Positions 1 through 5,151 of a DNA stretch of 5,151 bases are shown one piece after another (the stretch's first letter is position 1; each line of letters starts with the position of its first letter). The notes under the pieces were generated by a model, which searched no databases, was not told where the DNA came from, and saw nothing but the letters and a program-made list of their open reading frames with translations. The DNA comes from an uncultured Rubrobacteraceae bacterium (lineage in GTDB: Bacteria; Actinomycetota; Rubrobacteria; Rubrobacterales; Rubrobacteraceae): positions 1 through 5,151 of the forward strand of contig CADCUW010000325.1 of NCBI GenBank assembly GCA_902805985.1, in the 5' to 3' direction. A program made the position numbers and the translations under genes.

Positions 1-1819
1 GGACGAGGCCGCCCCTCCGGCTCACCACGTTGGCCTCCGGCGAGTAGGCCGGGATGCGGGCGCCGAGGAGGTCCGAGGCGAGCACGACCTTGGACGAGTC
101 GATCTCGTCCCGGAACCAGGGGTAGATGGGGTCGACCGGGTAGAAGCCCGCCTCCCTGGAGCTCTCCTTGTGGGCCAGGATGGTCTTCAGGCCGTCCTGG
201 GCCGACGGCACGGCAGCCACAGACAGGACTACAACGACCAGGGGCGGCAGGACCAGGCGAAGAAGGTTGGCCCGATCCCCGATCCACGCGAGCGCCCGCC
301 ACGCGAGCCAGCCGAAAGCCAGGAGCGCTGCGAGCGGGATGGGCCAGGCGAGGCGCCAGATCTGGCCGGGCAGGACGAGCTCGTCGCCGAGAAGGGTGGT
401 TACGGGAGGAACGTAGACGGCGAAGGTGGTTAGGAGCATGGTCCCGAGGAGCAGCTGGGCGGCGATGCTCCGCTCCGCGCGCCAGAGCAGAAACGGCACG
501 CTTGCTAGGAAAGCCACGGCGAGGAAGGGGTCGAGCAGCAGCGACGGGTGCATCATGTACGAGCCGTCGGCGAGCTCGAAGATGCGGGCCCTCTCCGGGC
601 TCACGAAGACCATGTTCCTGAGCACGTCCGGGTCGCCGGAGTTTATGTCCGAGTCCGCGAGCACGTCGGTCAGCGGCCTCCCGGTGAAGGTCGGGATCAG
701 GACGGCCGGAAGGATGATGACGATTATCCCCGTGAGGCCCATCGCCGAGACCCTAGCCCACGAGGCGCGGCTTCTCGGGTTCGCCGCCAGGTGCAGGATG
801 CCGAAACCCGCCATCGACAGCCCGATGATGGCGAAACCTATGGGATGGATGGTCAAAACGGCGCACAGCATGAAGGCGAAGCAGCCGAAGTAGCGCTTCC
901 CACCTCCATCCAGAAACGCCGCCGCGAAGGCGAGCGCCAGCGGCAGGAAGAGGAACTTGGTCGCCAGCTTGTCCTCCGGCAGGCGCTGGACGAACTCGCC
1001 CCCGAAGGTGAAGCGCGACTGTCCGAGGTGAACGAGAAAGAAGAGGGCGTAGAGGCAGCCGCAGAAGAGCGCCGCCCTCTCGCTCCGGAGCAGAACCCGC
1101 GCCAGGGCGTAGAAGGCGAGGAGCGCCACGACCACCAGAACCGGGTTCAGGTAGGAGAAGACGAGATCTATCGGGTCCACGCCTGAGACCTTCGAGAGGG
1201 CGGCCTGCTCCACGAGCCAGCCGTTGATCTTGGCCCGCGAGAGCCCGACCTCACCCCCGAAGAACGGCTCGGCGGCACCCAGCCCGCCCGGGCCCAGGTA
1301 CGCCCGGACCCACGCCAGGTAGACCCATATGTCCCCGTAGGAGCTTGGCGCGGTGATCCTGGCGACGTAGGCCAGCGCCCCGACCAGGACGACGAACGGC
1401 GCCCACATCACCCCACCGCGATCGGTGACGAGGGGCTCCGCCTCGTCCCCGGGATGGAAGCCGGCAAAGGCGACGACGGCAGCCGCGAGCAGGGAGACGA
1501 CGACGAGCGTGCCGGAGGCCCACAGGTATGCTCCGAGGCTGGCGTCGAGGATGAGCAGGGGTACGGCCAGGAGCGCGAACGCCCCGACGCCGAGCACGGA
1601 CCCGACCGGCACCAGCGCGACCCCGGAGAAGTACCCGTTTAGGAACCAGCGGGCCACCAGCAGCCCGGGCGCGAGCAGCAGGAGCATGGCCGCCGCGACC
1701 ATAACCCCCGGCAGGGCTTCAAAGGCCCCCCGCAACGGCCCGACCGCCGCGAGCGACGCCCCGCCCAACAGGGCGACGCCAGCCTCGAAGGGGCGGAAGC
1801 GTGTCCTGGTCTCGCCCAT
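1..1819 (-). CDS. Polytopic membrane protein, GT-C glycosyltransferase-like (3' end beyond window)
   Basis: An open frame starts at ATG 1819-1817 and reads 606 codons without a stop to the left edge, so the C-terminus is missing. Hydrophobic stretches lie near residues 13-28, 36-56, 65-91, 97-120, 138-155, 217-240, 249-265, 286-303, 308-345 (probably two), 361-378, 430-446, 453-472, 491-512 and 519-538, about 14 membrane segments. An apparently extracytoplasmic loop (156-216) begins with SSYGDIWVYLAW. Its acidic D163, shortly after a membrane segment, sits where GT-C enzymes often carry a catalytic acid. After the last helix comes a soluble tail from residue 540, with YPWFRDEID at 566-574 and KVVLASDLLGARIPAYSPE at 577-595. 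Tails like this, after many helices, are seen in bacterial polyprenyl-phosphate-sugar-dependent transferases and in uncharacterised DUF families. The gene lies 52 bases downstream of the ASST-like lipoprotein gene on the same strand and is probably co-transcribed. A run of seven G just upstream of the ATG is the only Shine-Dalgarno-like sequence. The membrane topology is clear; the glycosyltransferase call is a resemblance judged by eye. It could also be a flippase or polymerase-type envelope protein. Confidence 0.8.
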   Translation of the reverse strand, partial: MGETRTRFRPFEAGVALLGGASLAAVGPLRGAFEALPGVMVAAAMLLLLAPGLLVARWFLNGYFSGVALVPVGSVLGVGAFALLAVPLLILDASLGAYLWASGTLVVVSLLAAAVVAFAGFHPGDEAEPLVTDRGGVMWAPFVVLVGALAYVARITAPSSYGDIWVYLAWVRAYLGPGGLGAAEPFFGGEVGLSRAKINGWLVEQAALSKVSGVDPIDLVFSYLNPVLVVVALLAFYALARVLLRSERAALFCGCLYALFFLVHLGQSRFTFGGEFVQRLPEDKLATKFLFLPLALAFAAAFLDGGGKRYFGCFAFMLCAVLTIHPIGFAIIGLSMAGFGILHLAANPRSRASWARVSAMGLTGIIVIILPAVLIPTFTGRPLTDVLADSDINSGDPDVLRNMVFVSPERARIFELADGSYMMHPSLLLDPFLAVAFLASVPFLLWRAERSIAAQLLLGTMLLTTFAVYVPPVTTLLGDELVLPGQIWRLAWPIPLAALLAFGWLAWRALAWIGDRANLLRLVLPPLVVVVLSVAAVPSAQDGLKTILAHKESSREAGFYPVDPIYPWFRDEIDSSKVVLASDLLGARIPAYSPEANVVSRRGGLV

Positions 1820-1871
1820 TACCCCCCCGGGCGGGACGGCGTTACGCCGTTTCTCCGCGGACGCGGGAGCG
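1820..1871 (-). other. Short intergenic spacer within the putative two-gene operon
   Basis: These 52 bases separate the stop codon of the ASST-like gene (TGA, 1874-1872) from the ATG of the membrane-protein gene. They contain a perfect 6-bp inverted repeat with a 3-base loop (1836-1841 with 1845-1850; acggcg-tta-cgccgt on the plus strand). A run of seven G on the coding strand (1828-1822) ends two bases before the ATG. I see no TAnnnT-type -10 correctly placed for a separate promoter and no T-run after the hairpin. Read-through transcription from the upstream gene is therefore the simplest reading. The hairpin might affect mRNA stability or translation of the second gene. Confidence 0.45.
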
Positions 1872-3443
1872 TCAAGAATCGTCCCCCCGGCGTTCTATCT
1901 CGGCCGTCATGATCCGGCCCAGAGCCTTCCCCGAGCGGTCCTCCGCCTGCACGCCGACGTAGGGCTCCTTGGTCTTTACCTCGATGACGGTCTCGAAGCC
2001 GCGCCGGGGTACGGAGTCGATGGGATCCAACTCGTCCGGCCCTGGCCCGGCGAAGACCTGCCAGGCCGCCACCTCGGTGGCGCCGTTCCAGCTCGCGTAG
2101 AGCGTTACGCTGTCCCCCCGCCCGCCCTCGCTCGTCACGGTGGGGTCGTCGTCGGGCCGCCCGCCCCACGGCAGCCGGAAGGCCCGGTAGGACTCCCCCC
2201 AGGGCGCGAAGGCGGCGTGGAAGAGGAGCTCGCCGTCTTTGGTGAACTCGGAGAAGTACGGCTCGCTGCCCCACCCGACAAAGACGTTACCGTTCGGCTG
2301 GACCTGCACGTTGCCCTGGGTGTCCGCGATGGGCATGCCCTCGGGCGCGAAGTACTCGCGCACCAAGGTAGCCCGCATCGCCTCCTCGTCCACGTCGAGC
2401 ACTATCGCGCGGGAACGGTCCTCCTCGTTCTTCGGGCCATAGTTGTCGAAGAGGGTGATGGTTCCGTCCGGCTGACGGCGGGCGTCGTGCTGGTAGGCGA
2501 AGTCCGTGCCCTCCCCCATCTCGAAGTCGCTTTGCTCCCCCCCGAGCCGCCAGATGACCTCGCCGCTCTCGCGGTCGATCTTGTAGACGGTCGAGGTCCT
2601 GCGGGCCGAGACGAGCAGGTTGTCGTCCCGATCCACCTCCACGGAGTTGATGTGGAAGTAGTCGAAGCGGTTCGTGGGGTCGTCGACGGGATCGTAGTAG
2701 GACTCCCCGACGTCCACGTGCTCGAGGCTGCGCCACTCGAAGAGGACCTCGCCGGTCTCTATGTCTATCTCCTGGACGATCCCGTCCAGGACGAGGCCCT
2801 CAACCGAGCCGCCGTAGGGGGAGAGATCCCAGGGGGTCTCTGAGTAGATCGTCACGAGGGCGGTATCCCTCTCGGTTATGAGGAACTCGTGGTGGTCCCC
2901 CTCGCGGCCGTTGCCGGCCTTGAAACGCTTCACCTCCCTGTAGGACTCGTCGAAGATGACGTACTCTCCATCGCCGTACCCGCCGTGGATGCCCCCCCAC
3001 CAGGTGAGGACGGGCCTTCCCCGGTAGGTCTGCGCCTTGAAGTCCATCACGTCGGGCTCGCCGGGCGGGGCGGGGCGGAACCAGACCGGCTGGCCTTCGC
3101 CGTCGACGATCATCGACCCGTCCTGGCCGGGTCCGGTCTCGTCTGGGTCCTTTTTCGGGGCGAGGAAGATGTAGCCCGGGGCGGTCCCGCGCCGGCTCTC
3201 CAGCACGCGCACGACGGGCGGCCTCAGGTCCGGGCGCGAGCGGAAGAGCCACGCCTCCTGCGGTCTTCTAAGGGACGCGGCCGCCGCCCGGCCGGGGTCG
3301 GTCGAGCCGCAGCCTGCGACGCCCATCAGCGCCAGCCCAGCGGCGCCGGCAGCCGCCGCTACGAGAAACCCGCGCCGCGTGGTCTTGTGCCCCAACTGCC
3401 CGCTCCTCTCCGTCGCCTGAAAGCGTCTCACCCGTCTAGGCAT
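1872..3443 (-). CDS. Tat-exported lipoprotein, arylsulfotransferase (ASST)-like beta-propeller protein
   Basis: The product is 523 aa from ATG 3443. The N-terminus is a twin-arginine signal (TTRRGFL, R23-R24) followed by an Ala/Gly/Leu-rich core and a lipobox VAGC (residues 42-45). It is therefore predicted to be exported folded and lipid-anchored at C45 on the outer face of the membrane. The mature part matches the Arylsulfotran_2/ASST family. It has a propeller of repeated beta-rich units, including DGEGQPVWF (114-122), ETGEVLFEW (229-237) and ESGEVIWRLGG (291-301). It has GDHHEF with H184/H185, FHINSVEVD with H264 and N266, ARR ending at R282, and YQHDAR with H319. A C-terminal beta-sandwich-like segment follows from SWNGATEVAAW (451-461) to the end. 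H264, N266 and R282 have the same spacing as the active-site H356, N358 and R374 that I recall for E. coli AssT. H319 is the candidate for the sulfate-accepting histidine. ASST enzymes move sulfate between phenolic compounds without PAPS, but most Arylsulfotran_2 members are untested, so substrate and activity are unknown. A start at 3506 would add 21 residues before the signal; the promoter position argues against it. Confidence 0.88.
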   Translation of the reverse strand: MPRRVRRFQATERSGQLGHKTTRRGFLVAAAAGAAGLALMGVAGCGSTDPGRAAAASLRRPQEAWLFRSRPDLRPPVVRVLESRRGTAPGYIFLAPKKDPDETGPGQDGSMIVDGEGQPVWFRPAPPGEPDVMDFKAQTYRGRPVLTWWGGIHGGYGDGEYVIFDESYREVKRFKAGNGREGDHHEFLITERDTALVTIYSETPWDLSPYGGSVEGLVLDGIVQEIDIETGEVLFEWRSLEHVDVGESYYDPVDDPTNRFDYFHINSVEVDRDDNLLVSARRTSTVYKIDRESGEVIWRLGGEQSDFEMGEGTDFAYQHDARRQPDGTITLFDNYGPKNEEDRSRAIVLDVDEEAMRATLVREYFAPEGMPIADTQGNVQVQPNGNVFVGWGSEPYFSEFTKDGELLFHAAFAPWGESYRAFRLPWGGRPDDDPTVTSEGGRGDSVTLYASWNGATEVAAWQVFAGPGPDELDPIDSVPRRGFETVIEVKTKEPYVGVQAEDRSGKALGRIMTAEIERRGDDS

Positions 3444-3449
3444 CCCGAA

Positions 3450-3455
3450 ACTATA
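3450..3455 (-). promoter_or_regulatory. -10 element of a leaderless promoter for the ASST-like gene
   Basis: Read on the minus strand, TATAGT (3455-3450) matches the bacterial -10 consensus at five of six positions. It is followed by six bases (TTCGGG) and then the ATG at 3443. A transcription start six to seven bases after the -10 would fall on the A of that ATG, giving an mRNA with no leader. No convincing -35 is visible 16-19 bases upstream and there is no Shine-Dalgarno sequence. AT-rich hexamers are rare in this GC-rich window, which strengthens the call. The element lies inside the reading frame that would exist if translation began at 3506, so it also decides the start codon. Confidence 0.6.
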
Positions 3456-3516
3456 CGCCAACACCGGCCGGACGGGTTGATAGCCCGGCGGACCCCCGCC
3501 CCACACGGCCCCCGGA

Positions 3517-3525
3517 TGCTAATCT
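3517..3525 (+). promoter_or_regulatory. Extended -10 element of a leaderless promoter for the UbiB-like gene
   Basis: The sequence TGCTAATCT contains a TAATCT hexamer (3520-3525) preceded by TGN, the extended -10 motif that can make up for a poor -35. Six bases (TGCACG) separate it from the ATG at 3532, so the expected transcription start coincides with the first base of the start codon. No Shine-Dalgarno sequence precedes the ATG, in agreement with leaderless translation. No good -35 is visible around 3497-3502. Confidence 0.6.
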
Positions 3526-3531
3526 TGCACG

Positions 3532-5106
3532 ATGGAGAAGGCTACAGGCGGCCCGCCGGAGAGCCCGACCCGAAGGGCGGCCAGGATCGCGCGGGTCGGG
3601 GCCCGCTACGGGTTCGGGTTCGTCTTTGGTGGCCGCCTCTCCCGCCGCGGGCCGGCGGACACCGGGCGGATCGGCACCCGGCTCCGCCTCTCCCTGGAAG
3701 AACTGGGCCCGACCTTCGCGGAGTTCGGACGGTTTCTCTCCGCCCGGGGCGACCTCATACCCCCTGACGTGGCCGCGGAGCTCGCCCGCGCCGCCGCCCC
3801 CGCAAGCCCGGTGCCCTTCACCGAGACGAGGGCCATCCTGGAGCGGGAGCTCGGCAACACGCTCGAACGCCTCTTCGTCTCCTTCGAGGAGGCGCCGGCG
3901 AGGACGGGCCCGCTCACCCAGGCCCACCGGGCGACGCTGCCGGGGGGCAGGCCGGCGCTCGTGGTCGTGGACCGGCCGATCATCCGCCGCGACCTGCTGG
4001 CGATGCGCCCGGTGGCGGACCTCACGCGGCGCAGGATCGGCGCCAGGCTGCCGCTCGACCCGAACCTCTCCGTCTCCGAGTTCACCGCCCACGTCAACCA
4101 CCGCAGGGACATGTTCTTTGCCGCCAGGATCTCCCACCAACTGCGGGAGATGGCCGGCTTCGACCTCCGCGTCCCGGAGCTCTACCGGAGCCTCTCCACC
4201 GGCCGCTGCGCCACCTTCGAGACCCCGGCCACCCCTGAGGCCCTGGACGGGGCCGGACACCGCAAGGTCGCCGGCGCCCTCGCACGGCTCGCGCTCCTGG
4301 AGGGCATCTTCCTCACCGACCCGTCTGCGGGGCGCTTCGGGGTGGACGGGCTCACCGGGGAGGTCTGGCTCCTGGACCCGACGGAGGTCTTCTCGCTCGA
4401 CCCGGAGAGGCTGCGCGGGGTGGCCGAGGTGCTGGCGGCCGTCCGGCGGGGTGACGTGGACGGTATCGTGCGGGCCCTTCCGCTCGCCGGGGGCACCGTC
4501 CCCCGCGACGACGCCAACCTCAGGCGCGAGCTGCGGGAGGCTCTAGGCTCCCTCGGGGGTCCGCTCTGGGAGGAGCATTCCCTGGCGGTAATGCGGGCGC
4601 AGGCTCTGGAGGCCCTGCGCCGCGGCGGCGCGAAGCTACACGACGAGGTGGCGCAGGCGGCCCGCTCCCTGGTGGCCGCGGAAGGCCTCTCCGGCAAGGA
4701 GACCCGAACGGCCGCAGAGGCCGCGCAGGCGCTCGTCGCCCGCCACAGGGACCCGGCCCAGGTGGCGGCCCGGACGGCGCGCAGGCTCGCCCAGCCCGAC
4801 ACCTTCGCCGACTACCCGCGCCAGGTCCACGCCCTGCTCGACGAGCTCAAGGACGGCGAGGTCGAGGTCCGGTTCCGCCACGCGGGCCTGGATGACCTGA
4901 TCGGGCGCGTAGACATCCTCGCCAACCGCCTGGTCTTCGCCCTCCTCATAGCGGCCCTTATCATCGGCTCATCCATGCTCGGCATCTTCGTCGAGGGCGG
5001 GCTCCAGATCCTCGGCGTCAGCGTCTTCGGCCTGATCGGCTTCGTCTTCGCCGCCGTGTTGGGGTTGCTGCTTCTCGTCGGAATCATACGTTCAGGGCGA
5101 CTGTAG
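3532..5106 (+). CDS. ABC1/AarF/UbiB-family protein with degenerate kinase motifs (predicted membrane pseudokinase)
   Basis: The product is 524 aa, close to the usual bacterial UbiB-family length. The family is recognised by LEELGPTFAEFGRFLSARGD (55-74), matching the region that normally holds KxGQ. Other matches are QAHRA (130-134), VVVDRPIIRRDL (144-155), VPELYRSLSTGR (214-225), EGIFLTDPSAGR (257-268), VWLLDP (278-283), LVAAEGL (380-386) and the C-terminal DILANRL (461-467). The C-terminus has two membrane helices (about 467-486 and 491-518). Key residues differ from the active family. KxGQ reads ExGR (64-67) and the alanine-rich loop AAS reads TGP (125-127). The ATP-binding lysine aligns with V145, ELD aligns with HVN (187-189), and HADPHPGN reads LTDPSAGR (261-268), losing the catalytic-loop asparagine. 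D263 and the DFG aspartate (D282, in DPT) remain. Normal family members are atypical kinases or ATPases supporting isoprenoid lipid pathways such as quinone synthesis. This one may act as a structural, lipid-binding or regulatory protein. The frame is unbroken, so it is unlikely to be a decaying pseudogene. It is transcribed away from the lipoprotein gene; nothing shows it belongs to the same pathway. Confidence 0.88.
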   Translation: MEKATGGPPESPTRRAARIARVGARYGFGFVFGGRLSRRGPADTGRIGTRLRLSLEELGPTFAEFGRFLSARGDLIPPDVAAELARAAAPASPVPFTETRAILERELGNTLERLFVSFEEAPARTGPLTQAHRATLPGGRPALVVVDRPIIRRDLLAMRPVADLTRRRIGARLPLDPNLSVSEFTAHVNHRRDMFFAARISHQLREMAGFDLRVPELYRSLSTGRCATFETPATPEALDGAGHRKVAGALARLALLEGIFLTDPSAGRFGVDGLTGEVWLLDPTEVFSLDPERLRGVAEVLAAVRRGDVDGIVRALPLAGGTVPRDDANLRRELREALGSLGGPLWEEHSLAVMRAQALEALRRGGAKLHDEVAQAARSLVAAEGLSGKETRTAAEAAQALVARHRDPAQVAARTARRLAQPDTFADYPRQVHALLDELKDGEVEVRFRHAGLDDLIGRVDILANRLVFALLIAALIIGSSMLGIFVEGGLQILGVSVFGLIGFVFAAVLGLLLLVGIIRSGRL

Positions 5107-5151
5107 GCCCCTCGCTCCTTCGTCGCTCGCGGCACGGCGCTCAGCACTTTT
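5107..5151. other. GC-rich downstream segment ending in a T-run; possible dispersed repeat or terminator, cut by window edge
   Basis: After the TAG of the UbiB-like gene come two copies of tcgctc 11 bases apart (5112-5117 and 5123-5128), a mixed GC-rich stretch, and a terminal cactttt. The layout, with an imperfectly repetitive GC-rich core before a short T-run, could be part of a rho-independent terminator on the plus strand. I find no clean long stem directly before the T-run. It also looks like the low-complexity intergenic repeats present in many copies in some high-GC genomes. The window ends here, so neither reading can be settled. Confidence 0.25.

Larger units (their letters stand above)
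3444..3531. promoter_or_regulatory. Divergent intergenic region between the ASST-like and UbiB-like genes
   Basis: These 88 bases lie between the two divergent ATG codons and carry both -10 elements at their outer ends. The roughly 64 bases between the hexamers must hold both -35 regions and any operator. I can find no consensus -35 for either direction. One 8-bp palindrome, ccggccgg (3464-3471), lies directly upstream of the minus-strand -10, but such palindromes are common in DNA of this composition. The arrangement would let one regulator act on both genes, but there is no direct evidence for that. Confidence 0.5.

Noticed and set aside
548..1186. A 212-codon plus-strand open frame in the left third
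   Set aside because: Its translation is a charged, low-complexity Arg/Glu/Gln-rich sequence typical of the wrong strand of a GC-rich membrane-protein gene. The minus-strand frame across the same bases gives clean membrane helices.
1836..1850. Hairpin as a rho-independent terminator after the ASST-like gene
   Set aside because: The stem is only six base pairs and no T-run follows it on the coding strand; a G-run and the next start codon follow instead.
1425..2843. A 472-codon open frame on the plus strand across the end of the membrane-protein gene and most of the ASST-like gene
   Set aside because: It lies antisense to two well-supported genes, its translation has no recognisable domain and changes character along its length, and long antisense open frames are expected in GC-rich DNA where stop codons are scarce.
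3464..3471. Palindrome ccggccgg as an operator site
   Set aside because: It is an 8-bp palindrome made only of G and C in DNA of this composition, so chance occurrence is likely, and there is no second copy or flanking symmetry.
2889..3767. A 292-codon plus-strand open frame crossing the divergent promoter region and entering the UbiB-like gene
   Set aside because: It spans both promoters, lies antisense to the lipoprotein gene and out of frame with the UbiB-like gene, and ends in a Pro/Arg-rich stretch with no family resemblance.
3451..4260. A 269-codon minus-strand open frame opposite the UbiB-like gene, possibly an upstream gene of the minus-strand operon
   Set aside because: The opposite strand has clear ABC1-family motifs throughout, whereas this translation is Gly/Arg/Ala-rich without any recognisable motif.
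4812..5147. A minus-strand open frame beginning near the right edge (MLSAVPRATKERG)
   Set aside because: Most of it is antisense to the C-terminal membrane helices of the UbiB-like gene, and its start falls in the repeat-like downstream segment. No coding signal favours it.
1..5151. tRNA, rRNA, CRISPR array, insertion sequence or attachment site
   Set aside because: No tRNA-like cloverleaf segment, spaced direct repeats, terminal inverted repeats or transposase-like translation was seen, and nearly all bases are accounted for by the three coding sequences.

Overview
This is a high-GC window with G/C-rich third codon positions. It has two divergently transcribed units separated by 88 bases (3444-3531). 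A high-GC actinobacterial-type genome, possibly Rubrobacter or a relative, fits the composition, a Tat-type lipoprotein signal and promoters placed for leaderless transcription. The genus is a guess from general knowledge. I see no rRNA, tRNA, CRISPR array, transposase or phage gene.

The minus-strand unit holds two genes. The first (3443 down to 1872) encodes a Tat-exported lipoprotein of the arylsulfotransferase-like (ASST / Arylsulfotran_2) beta-propeller family, with the expected conserved histidines. The second starts 52 bases further on (1819) and runs off the left edge of the window. Its 606 visible codons encode a polytopic membrane protein with about 14 predicted membrane segments and an extracytoplasmic C-terminal part, resembling GT-C-fold glycosyltransferases. 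This frame has no stop in the window and is nonetheless the real gene of the left third.

The plus-strand unit is one complete gene (3532-5106) encoding an ABC1/AarF/UbiB-family protein. The order of family motifs and the paired C-terminal membrane helices are intact. However, the KxGQ motif, the alanine-rich loop, the ATP-binding lysine, the ELD motif and the catalytic-loop asparagine are all substituted, so it looks like a membrane-anchored pseudokinase.

Both divergent genes have a -10-like hexamer (TATAGT and TAATCT) ending exactly six bases before their ATG, with no Shine-Dalgarno sequence. Both are therefore predicted to make leaderless mRNAs, and this fixes the lipoprotein start at 3443 rather than 3506.

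The lipoprotein and the membrane glycosyltransferase-like protein probably form an operon acting at the outer face of the membrane, perhaps on a surface glycan or a sulfated or phenolic substrate. That is inference from adjacency only. Nothing visible links the UbiB-like protein to them functionally. The last 45 bases, after the UbiB-like gene, contain a GC-rich segment ending in a T-run that may be a dispersed repeat or part of a terminator cut by the window edge.
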